64,000 nt of DNA, from the NCBI RefSeq assembly GCF_004336805.1, contig NZ_SJXM01000016.1:1-64000 (forward strand), given 5' to 3'. Below, one piece after another: positions 52,419 to 60,314 of this stretch (the first letter of the stretch is position 1; each line of letters starts with the position of its first letter). Source of the stretch: Aeromicrobium sp. IC_218 (GTDB taxonomy: Bacteria > Actinomycetota > Actinomycetes > Propionibacteriales > Nocardioidaceae). The notes below the pieces were generated by a model that saw only the letters and a program-made list of their open reading frames with translations, was not told where the DNA came from and ran no database searches. A program made the position numbers and the translations under genes.

Positions 52419-52431
52419 AAGGTCCAACATT
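52419..52431. promoter_or_regulatory. GntR/FadR-type operator, site 2 (MHS transporter)
   Basis: AAGGTCCAACATT matches 10 of 13 positions of the perfect site AATGTCGGACATT at 50879. It abuts a weak leftward -35 (TTGCGC, 52420-52415). Confidence 0.6.
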
Positions 52432-52436
52432 TAGGT

Positions 52437-53177
52437 TCAGGCGTCGCGGTGCTCCGTGATGCGTTGCGTCAGGTAGGTGAGGTGCTCGACGATGGCATGC
52501 TCTCCGGCGTCGGCGTCCTGTTGCTCGATTGCGCGCAGGATCGCCCGGTGCTGCTTGACCGTCTCGCGGCCCACGTCAGGCGACAGGTCGAGGTAATGGA
52601 CGGGCTCAGTGGCGTGGTGCAGCGCCGCGACGAACGACGCGAGCACCCGATTGCCAGACGCCTGGGCGATCAGGGTGTGGAACTGACGATCCAAGTCGGG
52701 GATGTCGGGGTCGTCCACGGAGGCGGCCTTCTGGCGCTCGACGATGTCGGTCAGACCAGCCACCTCCTCGGCCGTGCGGTTGCCCGCGGCCAGGCGCACG
52801 GAGGGCACCTCCAATAACTGTCGAACCTCAGCCACTTCTCTGAACTCGATCGTGCCGAGGGCGAGGAGATTGTCAACCGAATCGATCATGACTGCGCCCA
52901 ACGAATGATGGTCCACTGCCTGGACGAAACTGCCTCCGCCCGCTCCAGGAACTTTGACGATGAGGTGCTGGGAAGACAACACACGCAGAGCCTCGCGCAG
53001 TGTCGTGCGGCTGACACTGAACTGTCGAGCCAGCTCCGCCTCCGGCGGCAGCATCTCTCCGGATTTGAGCTCCCCGGACAGGATGGCGGCGCGGATCGTT
53101 TCCTCGACCTGCTGCCGCGGACGCAGGACCTTCTGACCGATTACCTTGCGAACAGCGCCGTCCTGGGCTGTCGTCAT
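52437..53177 (-). CDS. GntR-family regulator, FadR subfamily (FCD domain)
   Basis: A 246-residue regulator. The winged helix is QQVEETIRAAILSGELKSGE, PPEAELARQFSVSRTTLREA, LRVLSSQHLIVKVPGAGGGS. The FCD effector domain follows: EFREVAEVRQLLEVPSVRLA, LDRQFHTLIAQASGN and QHRAILRAIEQQDADAGEHA, whose Asp/His residues usually bind a metal and an organic acid. The ligand is probably the acid or CoA ester degraded by the operon. Site 3 upstream suggests autoregulation. Confidence 0.9.
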   Translation of the reverse strand: MTTAQDGAVRKVIGQKVLRPRQQVEETIRAAILSGELKSGEMLPPEAELARQFSVSRTTLREALRVLSSQHLIVKVPGAGGGSFVQAVDHHSLGAVMIDSVDNLLALGTIEFREVAEVRQLLEVPSVRLAAGNRTAEEVAGLTDIVERQKAASVDDPDIPDLDRQFHTLIAQASGNRVLASFVAALHHATEPVHYLDLSPDVGRETVKQHRAILRAIEQQDADAGEHAIVEHLTYLTQRITEHRDA

Positions 53178-53206
53178 GAGCAGACCTCGTTTCCTTCTCA
53201 GTGCTT

Positions 53207-53219
53207 AATGTCCAATATT
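53207..53219. promoter_or_regulatory. GntR/FadR-type operator, site 3 (regulator gene)
   Basis: AATGTCCAATATT matches site 1 in 10 of 13 positions and lies 30 bp before the regulator ATG. Confidence 0.6.
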
Positions 53220-53480
53220 TGCACCTAATGAGGCACACCACGAGAGGCGTCTTCGGGCGCCTTTGCAAAACCCCAGGTGAACCGGGTAGTGCGTCTCGCC
53301 GAGCTCGCTCACGATCAAGCCGAGTGATGGCTGAGCCGTCACCTGTAGCAATGACATGTTGCCCGCCGTCGACAGCTGTCTGAGCAGCAATCGACCAGCC
53401 TGGCACTCCGGGCGGGCTCCCGACTGTATGGCTCCCGATGAGCGCAATCGCGGCGAGCACCCGCGGACGATGGCCTTCGG
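53220..53480. other. 261-bp junction between acyl-CoA cargo and mobilisation genes
   Basis: No intact gene seen. The minus strand between about 53260 and 53460 could encode a protein-like stretch (for example LAAIALIGSHTVGSPPGVPG), but it has no family match I know, no ribosome site and runs into the GntR leader. It may be the remnant of a gene broken when the cargo entered. Confidence 0.35.
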
Positions 53481-54200
53481 CTACCGTCCAAGACCTGGAG
53501 GCCTGCGCGCGCGATCGTGTGAAGCCGCACGGCCCTTATCGGTCGCCTTCTCCCGGCCCCTGCCAGCTCGAGCCGAGAGCGCGGGGTCGTGGCCCTGCTG
53601 GTTGTCGGTGATCTTCAGCGCGGTCTTGACCTCCGGGGCGAGGTCGGATGCTTCGATCTGTTCTGCGCGGGCTCGTCGGGCATCGGTGGAGTCGTAGTCC
53701 AGGTCAGCTGCGAGGCCGGGGACTGCTTCGCGGTCGACACCGTCGTCCTGGCGCTCGTGCTCGTGCTCGATGTCGACGCCGCCCTCGACGCGGACCTGCT
53801 CGCGCAGCTCCTCGAGCGCCTGCTCACCCCGGTCGGGGTCGGCCAGGTCGACGCCCCGCACCTCGAGGATGGTCTTGGTGATCGCCACGGCGTGCGGCCC
53901 GAACCGGGCCGGGTCCCGCTGGCTCCACTCCTGCGCCCCGCGCCAGGCGTTCACCACCGACTCGGTCGACTCGTCGCGGACGAAGTCCGCGGTGGCGGCG
54001 CGCCGGTAGAACTGCTCAGCGACCGTCGCCTGTGTCTCGTAGCGGCGCTGCGCGTCGTCGGCCTCCTGACTGGTCTGCGCTCCGCGGCGCAGCGCCCGGT
54101 CCTGCGAGGCTCGCAGCAGCGACTCCGCCGCCCGGGCGGCGCTGGTGACCGCCATCGTCGATGCGCCCTGCAGGTCGTCCATCGGATCGTCGTCAACCAT
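53481..54200 (-). CDS. Hypothetical protein of the mobilisation module (239 aa)
   Basis: The product begins MVDDDPMDDLQGASTMAVTS. It is highly charged and mostly helical, with SQEADDAQRRYETQATVAEQ, VVNAWRGAQEWSQRDPARFG and a long Arg/Glu/Asp-rich C-terminal half. No catalytic motif is visible. It starts 15 bp after the relaxase stop, with GGGGGAA upstream, and looks like a relaxosome accessory protein. The last about 30 residues (KATDKGRAASHDRARRPPGL) are low-complexity and might come from junction DNA. Confidence 0.6.
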   Translation of the reverse strand: MVDDDPMDDLQGASTMAVTSAARAAESLLRASQDRALRRGAQTSQEADDAQRRYETQATVAEQFYRRAATADFVRDESTESVVNAWRGAQEWSQRDPARFGPHAVAITKTILEVRGVDLADPDRGEQALEELREQVRVEGGVDIEHEHERQDDGVDREAVPGLAADLDYDSTDARRARAEQIEASDLAPEVKTALKITDNQQGHDPALSARAGRGREKATDKGRAASHDRARRPPGLGR

Positions 54201-54215
54201 CGCTGGTTCCCCCTC

Positions 54216-55883
54216 TTATCGTCCGTGCCCCTGGTCGCGACCGTCGCGACCAGTTCGCTGTCGTGCACGCTGCGGACCGAGCTGGTTCGGCATCGGCGGC
54301 TTGGCCGGATCGCCGGGCTCGGGGCGAGTGCCCCGCTGGGCGTCGGCGACCTTCTGTGCCGTGGCGCGTTCGCCGGCGGCCTTGAGGTCGGCCGCGACGG
54401 CCACCCGCGCCGTCGTCTCATCGCCGTACCCGGTCAACGGGATTCGCTGCAGGCGCTCCAGCGCACGCGTGCGCAGAACCTCCGCCTCAGCAAGGTGCTT
54501 CATCGACACCTGCCGATCGTGCAGCGCCTTGACCGCTCCGAACACCTGGCGGGCCATGAGCGTGCCGGCGACCTTGCCCTTGCCGTCGGTCCGGGTCTGC
54601 AGCAGCACGACCGCCGCACCCAACGTCGACGACGACGGGCGCCGATGCGGGACGCCGGCACGACGGACCTGCGCCGATCGCGCGACCTGCTCGGCCGCGG
54701 CGTTCAGCTCATCCCGGTTCTCGGTGTCGAACCGGGCCCACGCCGACAGGGCACCCGACACGTCCCGGGCTGCGTCCGACCAGGCGACGTCGTCGCCCAG
54801 CGGGATCGACTTCAGCTGGTCGTTGAAGTCCGCCAGCCACCGGGCCGCGTTCACCGGCGCCTGCGGGGTCAGGGTCATGTCGTCGGGTCCACCACGGAGC
54901 GCCGGCGCCTGGCCCTTGGCCGCCGCCGTCCACTCCGCAGCCGCGGCCGCGGAGCTCTCCAAGGTCGGCTCGGCGAAGTGCTCGCGCACGCGGGGCAGCG
55001 ACAGGTCCTTGCCTAGGCGACCGCCGCCGTAGAACACCAGCCGCTCGTTGTAGTCCTCGGGCTTCAACGCCGCCTTGTAGCCGGTGACGACGTCGGTCGT
55101 GCCCTTCGCGTAGTACGGCTTGAGCACGACACCGGCCTTGCGCACGCGCCTGATCCACTCGTCCTCGCTCTGCGACGCGACGGCCGCGGACCGGATGCGG
55201 TGGGCGAGCTCGACTGGAGCGGTGTGCGGCATCCCCGCCCGCTCGGCCTGGGCCAGCTCGGCCGGCTTCGCGCCCCGGGCGCCGAGGCCCGCTTCGCGGC
55301 CAGCGACGGCGGCCAGCCCGTACTTGCGCTCGATCGAGCGGCACGCCTCCTGCGCCCGGCGGTAGTCCCCGTATCGGCCGTCCCACCGGGTGCCGTCCTC
55401 ACGGACCATCGACGCCGCGATGTGGATGTGGTCGTTGCCGCGCTTGGACGTGCCGTGGTGGATCGCGACCCACCGCGCCGGCGCCTTCCCCGACGCCTCG
55501 GTGAACCCCATCTCGTCCATGAAGTCCGCCGCGATCGCGCGCCACTCATCGTCCGACACGGTCCGGTCGTCGACGGGCAGGGACAGCGAGCAGTGCCAGA
55601 CGTGCTGGTCGCGGTAGCCGACCACCACCCGCTCGTCGGTCTCCGGGTCGACCGCCGTCACCTGCGATCGGATCTCCGTGCCCCAGTGCTGACGCGGCTG
55701 CTCGAGGAAGTCCGAGATCTCCCCGGCAGCGTCCGCGTTCAGCTCCTCGCTGCCGTGCCACGCGAGCAGGAAGTCGTCGCCGCCGATCACGTGCGGGTTG
55801 GTGTGCTCGTTCTCTCGACCTGGTCCGGCGAGGTAGCGCAGCAGGCCGCGCATGTCGCCGCCCTTGACCACGTTCGGGATCAC
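54216..55883 (-). CDS. Relaxase (MOBP-type mobilisation nuclease)
   Basis: A 555-residue protein. The N-terminal third is the relaxase domain: MIPNVVKGGDMRGLLRYLAG, an N-terminal segment without the usual catalytic Tyr near residue 20-25 other than Tyr17, HCSLSLPVDDRTVS, and the three-His site HHGTSKRGNDHIHIAAS (residues 142-158). The rest is helical and charged, ending in a basic tail. It nicks oriT and leads the strand to the coupling protein. The GTG at 55883 overlaps the mobC stop (GTGA). Confidence 0.88.
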   Translation of the reverse strand: MIPNVVKGGDMRGLLRYLAGPGRENEHTNPHVIGGDDFLLAWHGSEELNADAAGEISDFLEQPRQHWGTEIRSQVTAVDPETDERVVVGYRDQHVWHCSLSLPVDDRTVSDDEWRAIAADFMDEMGFTEASGKAPARWVAIHHGTSKRGNDHIHIAASMVREDGTRWDGRYGDYRRAQEACRSIERKYGLAAVAGREAGLGARGAKPAELAQAERAGMPHTAPVELAHRIRSAAVASQSEDEWIRRVRKAGVVLKPYYAKGTTDVVTGYKAALKPEDYNERLVFYGGGRLGKDLSLPRVREHFAEPTLESSAAAAAEWTAAAKGQAPALRGGPDDMTLTPQAPVNAARWLADFNDQLKSIPLGDDVAWSDAARDVSGALSAWARFDTENRDELNAAAEQVARSAQVRRAGVPHRRPSSSTLGAAVVLLQTRTDGKGKVAGTLMARQVFGAVKALHDRQVSMKHLAEAEVLRTRALERLQRIPLTGYGDETTARVAVAADLKAAGERATAQKVADAQRGTRPEPGDPAKPPMPNQLGPQRARQRTGRDGRDQGHGR

Positions 55884-56347
55884 GAGGCCGACTCCTGACC
55901 GGACGCGGGGGAGGGGAGCGGACGGTCCAGGTCGTCGAGCAGCTGCTCGAGCCGGACCATCACTCGACCGTGCGCGGCGATCGCCGCGGCGGTCTCCGGC
56001 TGGGCCTCCAGGGTCGCGTTCGTGACCCGCGCGATCTGGTTGATGTTCACGCCGACCTTGCCCACCAGGCGGGCCACTCGGTACAGCTCGCCGATCATCT
56101 CCGCACGCAGCTTCGCCGCGTCCGCACCACCGGCCAGAGCCGACTCCACGAGCAGCCTGGGCACCGTCACGTTGCGCTCCGCCGCGCGCTCGAGCAGACG
56201 CTCCTCCTGCTCCGCGGTCACCTTCACCTTGTGCTGGATCGGGCGCGGGGCACCGGGCTTGCGGACCTGCCGCACACCCGGCCGAACACGCTCCCCAGAG
56301 CGGGCCGGCACGGCCCCCTCGGACGCGTCGCGACGCTCCTCAGCCAT
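55880..56347 (-). CDS. MobC-like relaxosome accessory protein
   Basis: A 155-residue protein. A disordered basic N-terminus (residues 1-40) precedes a ribbon-helix-helix-like segment (HKVKVTAEQEERLLERAAER, NVTVPRLLVESALAG) and the MobC motif region RVARLVGKVGVNINQIARVT. Such proteins bind oriT and help the relaxase nick. ATG at 56347 is chosen with GGGGGAA upstream. The gene begins next to the palindromic region at 56447-56724. Confidence 0.87.
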   Translation of the reverse strand: MAEERRDASEGAVPARSGERVRPGVRQVRKPGAPRPIQHKVKVTAEQEERLLERAAERNVTVPRLLVESALAGGADAAKLRAEMIGELYRVARLVGKVGVNINQIARVTNATLEAQPETAAAIAAHGRVMVRLEQLLDDLDRPLPSPASGQESAS

Positions 56348-56838
56348 CGCAGTTCCCCCGATCTTCACGCCCAGCGCAGCGAGCCCGCCAGGGCAGTTCC
56401 ACACCCCAAGTGTGGCAGGCCTCGACCGGCAGGTCTAGGCCAAGAGCGCACAAGGCGCCCTTGTGCATTAGCTTGCTCCCGCTCACACGCCGCGCGACGC
56501 CGCCGCACGGCAGCCCGCACTCGCTTTCGCGGGATCGCCCAACGGGCGATCAGCAAGGCGCTACGCGCGGTGTTCTCCCGACCTGCGGTCGGGCACCGAC
56601 CCCCGCCCCCGAAGCCGAACATTCTGACGCGCCGCTCCCACCCGTCAAGGACAAGCGCTGCGGCCTCCGGCCGTCCTTGACGGGTGCTCGCCGGCGCATG
56701 TTCGGCATCTATCGGGGGCGGGGGTTGGTGTGGCCAGGCGGTCACTTCAAGCCTCATGGCTGGGTCCGTCTACCGGCTTCCGTCACCGAGTCAGAAGCGG
56801 GCCGCGAGCGGCCCGACGACCGAACGAAGGAGAGCACC
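56348..56838. other. 491-bp non-coding oriT candidate region
   Basis: The region lies between mobC (leftward) and the gene at 56839 (rightward). Hairpins in order: GCACAAGG-CGC-CCTTGTGC (56447-56465), GATCGCCC-AAC-GGGCGATC (56533-56551), CCCGACC-TGC-GGTCGGG (56577-56593), then a nested inverted repeat (56600-56724). This density and the position upstream of mobC/relaxase fit the origin of transfer. The nic site cannot be named from sequence. Confidence 0.7.
56600..56724. repeat. 125-bp nested inverted repeat (oriT core candidate)
   Basis: Four paired blocks are nested around one centre: CCCCCGCCCCCGA (56600-56612) with TCGGGGGCGGGGG (56712-56724); CCGAACAT (56615-56622) with ATGTTCGG (56698-56705); GCGCCG (56629-56634) with CGGCGC (56692-56697); CACCCGTCAAGGAC (56639-56652) with GTCCTTGACGGGTG (56673-56686). 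All arms are perfect. The 20-nt centre is 56653-56672. Confidence 0.85.
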
Positions 56839-57084
56839 ATGAGCACCCGGACCGACCTCTCGAGCATCGAGCTCGAGCAGATCCGCGGACGCGCCAACGC
56901 CGCCATGAACCGCATCACCGAGGCCAGCGCGAACGACCCCGACCTCATCACCGAGGCACGTCCACACCACACCCGGGCGACGTCCCAATCGACCACCCAG
57001 GACGTGTCGCCGGCCGACCGCTGGCGGGCGGTCAACGACCTCGAGCGGCTCGCTCTGGACGCCGAGCAGATGAGGCTCTGGTGA
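56839..57084 (+). CDS. Small hypothetical protein (81 aa)
   Basis: The product starts MSTRTDLSSIELEQIRGRAN and is helical and polar, with SPADRWRAVNDLERLALDAE near the end. I do not recognise it. GAAGGAG precedes the ATG, and the next gene starts in its stop codon (GTGA). It is the first rightward gene after the oriT candidate, so it may be expressed early. Confidence 0.6.
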   Translation: MSTRTDLSSIELEQIRGRANAAMNRITEASANDPDLITEARPHHTRATSQSTTQDVSPADRWRAVNDLERLALDAEQMRLW

Positions 57085-57275
57085 GCGCCGTGGCCACGCG
57101 CGGGCTCATGCTCACCGCGCGAGACGCCGCCCGCCGACTGGGCGTCGACGTCGAGCAGCTGCGACGCTGGCGACGTGCCGGCACCGGGCCGGCCTGGGTC
57201 CGTCTCGGCCGCTCCATCCGCTACCACCCCGACGCGCTGGACACCTGGGAGTCGACCACACAGGATCGAGGGTGA
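57081..57275 (+). CDS. Excisionase-like helix-turn-helix protein (64 aa)
   Basis: LTARDAARRLGVDVEQLRRW then RRAGTGPAWVRLGRSIRYHP and DALDTW is a complete HTH_17/excisionase domain: two helices and the R.i.Y wing. GTG at 57081 overlaps the preceding stop; GTG at 57091 is another option. It resembles the two small HTH genes in the T4SS locus in type. It may be a plasmid regulator or a directionality factor. Confidence 0.72.
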   Translation: MSAVATRGLMLTARDAARRLGVDVEQLRRWRRAGTGPAWVRLGRSIRYHPDALDTWESTTQDRG

Positions 57276-57305
57276 ACACCATCCATCCGATGCGGGGGGC
57301 ACCAC

Positions 57306-57527
57306 ATGGCCGAGATCCTGCTGCTGGCGCTCGGCCTCGCCCTCTCCTTGGCGAGCCTCGCGCTCATCATCAAGTCGCTGCGCGAACCGGGGCTCGTTCG
57401 CCAGCAGCTCGCCGACGGCCACCGAGAGCAGGCCGCCCAGATCCGTCGGACCTTCACCCACCGACTCGGCTGGGCAGTCTGCCTGCTCCTGCTCGCGCTC
57501 ACCTGTCAGATCGCGGCCACAGGCTGA
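57306..57527 (+). CDS. Small two-helix membrane protein (73 aa)
   Basis: Two hydrophobic segments, ILLLALGLALSLASLALII and LGWAVCLLLLALTCQIAA, flank a charged loop (KSLREPGLVRQQLADGHREQ). No family recognised. No strong ribosome site is seen (GGGGGG at 57292 is distant but possible). Confidence 0.5.
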   Translation: MAEILLLALGLALSLASLALIIKSLREPGLVRQQLADGHREQAAQIRRTFTHRLGWAVCLLLLALTCQIAATG

Positions 57528-57632
57528 ACGGCGCCGGTCACCAGCCGGTGGCGTGCGGGTGCGACCGCAGCCGGAGCCTCAGGCCTGCGCCTTGCGGCAC
57601 TCATCCGTGCACCTCGAGAGCACGCCCCGTCA

Positions 57633-57648
57633 TACGCTGCGGCTCGTG
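57633..57648 (+). promoter_or_regulatory. Leaderless promoter -10 box (first paralogue)
   Basis: TACGCT (TANNNT) ends 7 nt before the GTG start, the spacing of leaderless actinobacterial genes. The 24 bp from here into the gene are identical to those of the second paralogue at 58300. Confidence 0.6.
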
Positions 57649-58257
57649 CGCCTCGACCAGATCACCTGCGACATCAGCGACGCCCTGAACGGCGTCGTGA
57701 CCTGCAACGCCGAGTCCCATTTCCTGGGCTCCGAGGTGCTCGGCGTGTGCCTCGCGGCTATCGCCGTCATCGTCACCTGGCACATCAGCCGCAAGGAACT
57801 CACTGCCCAACGTGACATGTTCGCGAAGGAGCTTGCGATCCGTGAGCAAGAAGCAAAAGACGCGCGTCTCCAAGCGGACGGCCAGCGGGTCGACCGCGAC
57901 TGCGAGCAGCTCATCGAACAGAGCCACCATGTTCTCGTCAACGGGAGCGAGTGGCAGGCCAAGGTATTGGCTTACCGGATGCGAAACCTGGCCGAGTTCG
58001 CTCGTGGACTGGATGACCAGCTCGCTGAGTCCCTGTCGGAGCACGCGACGAAGCTGATCGAGCAGATCGACAGGGAGAACGCTTCCGAGTCCTATCTTGA
58101 GTGGCGACCACGGCAGGACTTCTTTCTCCGTCTCAAGCGGATCGACGACGTCCTGTGGCAGCACCTCAGTACCCGCGACATCGCCGCCGGGCACGCGCGC
58201 GCGGCGGACATCCAGCGCGAAGTAGCTGCCAGCGAACCGCTCACCGAGTCCGACTGA
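57646..58257 (+). CDS. Membrane-anchored coiled-coil protein, tandem paralogue 1
   Basis: A 203-residue protein starting at GTG 57646 (MRLDQITCDISDALNGVV). One membrane helix (VLGVCLAAIAVIVTWHI) is followed by a charged helical stretch (RKELTAQRDMFAKELAIREQ) that looks like a coiled coil and a helical cytoplasmic domain (YRMRNLAEFARGLDDQLAES). The next gene has the same layout and a related start (MRLEDLTCNILNTSNPD) and the same 24-bp leader. Function is unknown; single-pass coiled-coil proteins on plasmids are sometimes defence or exclusion proteins, but nothing here shows it. Confidence 0.65.
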   Translation: MRLDQITCDISDALNGVVTCNAESHFLGSEVLGVCLAAIAVIVTWHISRKELTAQRDMFAKELAIREQEAKDARLQADGQRVDRDCEQLIEQSHHVLVNGSEWQAKVLAYRMRNLAEFARGLDDQLAESLSEHATKLIEQIDRENASESYLEWRPRQDFFLRLKRIDDVLWQHLSTRDIAAGHARAADIQREVAASEPLTESD

Positions 58258-58299
58258 CTGACGAACGGCCGTTCCGGACCGCCCGCCGGAGGCGCGCCG

Positions 58300-58315
58300 T
58301 ACGCTGCGGCTCGTG
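58300..58315 (+). promoter_or_regulatory. Leaderless promoter -10 box (second paralogue)
   Basis: TACGCT again ends 7 nt before the GTG at 58313, and the surrounding 24 bp equal those at 57633. Confidence 0.6.
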
Positions 58316-58969
58316 CGCCTCGAAGACCTCACATGCAACATTCTCAACACCAGCAACCCGGACTTCTCGTGTCAGATCGACGGCTCGATCTGGTCGGTCG
58401 ATCTGGCCATCGCCGTCGTCTCCGCGTTCATCGGTGCGGGGGCGACCCTCGCCGCCGTCTGGTTCACACTCAGCCACCAGAGGGAGGCTGACGCAAGGCA
58501 GAGGGCGCACGAGCGCAAGATCGATGCGGAGGCGCGGGCAACTCAGATCGAGCAGGACCGCCGTCTACGGCAGGAGCGGCTGGACGACGAGAAGCTCCAC
58601 CTGCTCAGGCAGCAATCGTTGGGGCGATCAGAGGAGGCTCGGGAGTTGGGGAAGCGATTGGGCGACGGCACGCTCACACGGACGGAGGTCTCCTTCTTCG
58701 TTCAGGGGGTGGCCGTGCTCATGGGCGGAATCGGTGAGTTTGAGCCCGAGACGGCCGATCTCCTCAGCCTCGCAGTGCGCAAGGTCAGCAGGAACAAGGG
58801 ACCCGTCGACCCCGTGATGAAGTCGGAGGCCCTGCGCTGCGGCTTGCTCAACCTCCAGCTCCTGCTGGAGATCCGCGCGATCGCGCCCAACCGACTGCCC
58901 GCAGCTGTGGGGAGGCAAGAGCAAGCCCGCTCGGCAATCGAGCGAGACCTGCCCTTCATCGAGGACTAG
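58313..58969 (+). CDS. Membrane-anchored coiled-coil protein, tandem paralogue 2
   Basis: A 218-residue protein. An external N-terminus with a conserved TC.I segment and a second Cys precedes a membrane helix (LAIAVVSAFIGAGATLAAVW), a long Arg/Glu-rich helix (SHQREADARQRAHERKIDAE, RRLRQERLDDEKLHLLRQQS) and a helical domain (VSFFVQGVAVLMGGIGEFEP). It is paralogous to the preceding gene in start, leader and topology, but the cytoplasmic domains have diverged. Function unknown. Confidence 0.65.
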   Translation: MRLEDLTCNILNTSNPDFSCQIDGSIWSVDLAIAVVSAFIGAGATLAAVWFTLSHQREADARQRAHERKIDAEARATQIEQDRRLRQERLDDEKLHLLRQQSLGRSEEARELGKRLGDGTLTRTEVSFFVQGVAVLMGGIGEFEPETADLLSLAVRKVSRNKGPVDPVMKSEALRCGLLNLQLLLEIRAIAPNRLPAAVGRQEQARSAIERDLPFIED

Positions 58970-59178
58970 GGGTAGACGTAGCGGGAGCAAGCGGCATCGA
59001 TTCGGCACCGCCTGTCCCATGGCCGCATGGGTGCTGGCATGAGCACCTACCTCGATGCGGCCGACGCGACGCGGGTCCGCCGCGTTCACTGTTCACCGAC
59101 ACCCCCGGTTCTCCTGCGCTGACCGGCCATCGCCCGATACGGCTGACGTCGGGCCACCAGGCCGGGCAGACTGACCCG

Positions 59179-59655
59179 GTGAAGATCGGGGGAGCGGCGC
59201 TCATGGCCATCGTCGCGCTCGTGCTGGGCGCGTGCGCCGGCAGCGACGAGGAGCCGGCAGCGGCCAAGCCCAGCGCGGCGGCCAGCACCACGGCGTCTGA
59301 GCCGGCGACCGAGACGATGGTCGTGTCCGCGGGCGTCGTCGCGCTGGACGCGCTCGGCATCGCAGATGGCAGCCCCGGGTCGCGGTGCGAGTCCCTCGGC
59401 GGCCAGCATGACGCTATCCGCACCGGCGCGACCATCGAGCTGCTGGACTCCAGCGACGAGGTCGTGTCCACGGCGGAGCTCGAGCGTGATCCACGCGCGC
59501 CCGCGCAGGACGGCGTGTGCGCGTGGGAGGCTGACTTCTACGGCGTGCCTCTCGGCCGCGAGCTCTACCGGGCCTCCATCGCCGGCTTCGAGTCCGACCC
59601 CCTCGGCGGGCTCGACCTCAGGACCCAGCGGCTGGTCATCGACACCACCCGGTGA
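59179..59655 (+). CDS. Small lipoprotein (158 aa)
   Basis: The signal peptide MKIGGAALMAIVALVLGACA has a lipobox VLGAC. An Ala/Ser/Thr-rich linker precedes a small domain: DGSPGSRCESLGGQHDAIRT, GATIELLDSSDEVVSTAELE, VCAWEADFYGVPLG, beta-rich with two further Cys that may pair. GTG start, no clear ribosome site. Function unknown; surface exclusion is possible for a plasmid lipoprotein but unsupported. Confidence 0.6.
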   Translation: MKIGGAALMAIVALVLGACAGSDEEPAAAKPSAAASTTASEPATETMVVSAGVVALDALGIADGSPGSRCESLGGQHDAIRTGATIELLDSSDEVVSTAELERDPRAPAQDGVCAWEADFYGVPLGRELYRASIAGFESDPLGGLDLRTQRLVIDTTR

Positions 59656-59665
59656 GGCGCTCTGC

Positions 59666-59714
59666 TTGACGTGCTTGACACTGCGAGCAAGACTTGTGCT
59701 TGACGCAGTTGACG
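59666..59714. promoter_or_regulatory. Paired TTGAC direct repeats before the toxin-antitoxin operon
   Basis: Four TTGAC[GA] copies start at 59666, 59675, 59700 and 59709. Each pair is 9 bp apart and the pairs are 34 bp apart. They lie 16-64 bp before the antitoxin ATG, where autoregulation by an Xre-type antitoxin is usual. Confidence 0.55.
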
Positions 59715-59729
59715 CAAGGACGTGACGAC

Positions 59730-60314
59730 ATGAGCGACATCAAGCACCGCGAGGAGTGGACCGTCCGGTCCGACGGGGACATCGACGCCTACCTGGCGGT
59801 CGTGGGGGAGCGGCTGAAGAAGACTGACCTGGTCTTCGGCGACGTCACACTCATCGCACCCGACCAGCTGGCGTTGACCATCACCGAGCACGCCCGCCTT
59901 GCCGAAGCGGTCGAGAGCAACGAGCTCGTCGACCTCGTGGGCCCGTTCTGGTCGACCACCCGCACCCAGGCAGCCTTGGGCGTCAGCCGCCAGGCCCTGC
60001 ACCAAGCGCGCCGCGACGGCCGGGTGCTCGCGTGCCGCGGAGGCGACAACCAGTGGGTCTACCCGCTGAGTCAGTTCGTCCGGAGCGGCTCGGGCAAGGT
60101 CGCGGTGCGCCCGCTGCTGCGACCCCTCCTCAAGGCGCTGCGCAACCTCGATGGTTGGGGCGTCGCCACGCTGCTGCTCGAGCCGGCTACCGAGCTGGAC
60201 GGCCTCACACCGCTGGACTGGGCGCGCCAGGAGAAGCCGGTCGAGCCGGTCCAGAAGCTGGCCGCCCGCCTGGCTGCCGACCTGGCGCCGCTGATGGGTA
60301 GCCCGGCAGCGTGA
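59730..60314 (+). CDS. Antitoxin of a RES/Xre pair (MbcA/ParS/Xre-type)
   Basis: A 194-residue protein. The middle ATLGVSRQALHQARRDGRVL-like stretch (AALGVSRQALHQARRDGRVL) is the Xre-type DNA-binding helix pair. The C-terminal DGLTPLDWARQEKPVEPVQK is the MbcA/ParS toxin-binding domain (DGLTPL.W), which usually ends the protein. The N-terminal 60 residues are extra. Start at 59730 has AAGGA 10 nt upstream. The next gene starts in its stop codon, as in such operons. Confidence 0.8.
   Translation: MSDIKHREEWTVRSDGDIDAYLAVVGERLKKTDLVFGDVTLIAPDQLALTITEHARLAEAVESNELVDLVGPFWSTTRTQAALGVSRQALHQARRDGRVLACRGGDNQWVYPLSQFVRSGSGKVAVRPLLRPLLKALRNLDGWGVATLLLEPATELDGLTPLDWARQEKPVEPVQKLAARLAADLAPLMGSPAA

Noticed and set aside
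56447-56465. Resemblance of GGCGCCCTTG to the nic consensus of IncQ-type origins
   Set aside because: Only a few bases agree and the relaxase is distant; naming a nic site would be a guess.
56470-58992. 13-bp inverted match GCTTGCTCCCGCT (56470-56482) and AGCGGGAGCAAGC (58980-58992)
   Set aside because: Flanks do not match, so it is probably chance; not called as att or mobile-element ends.
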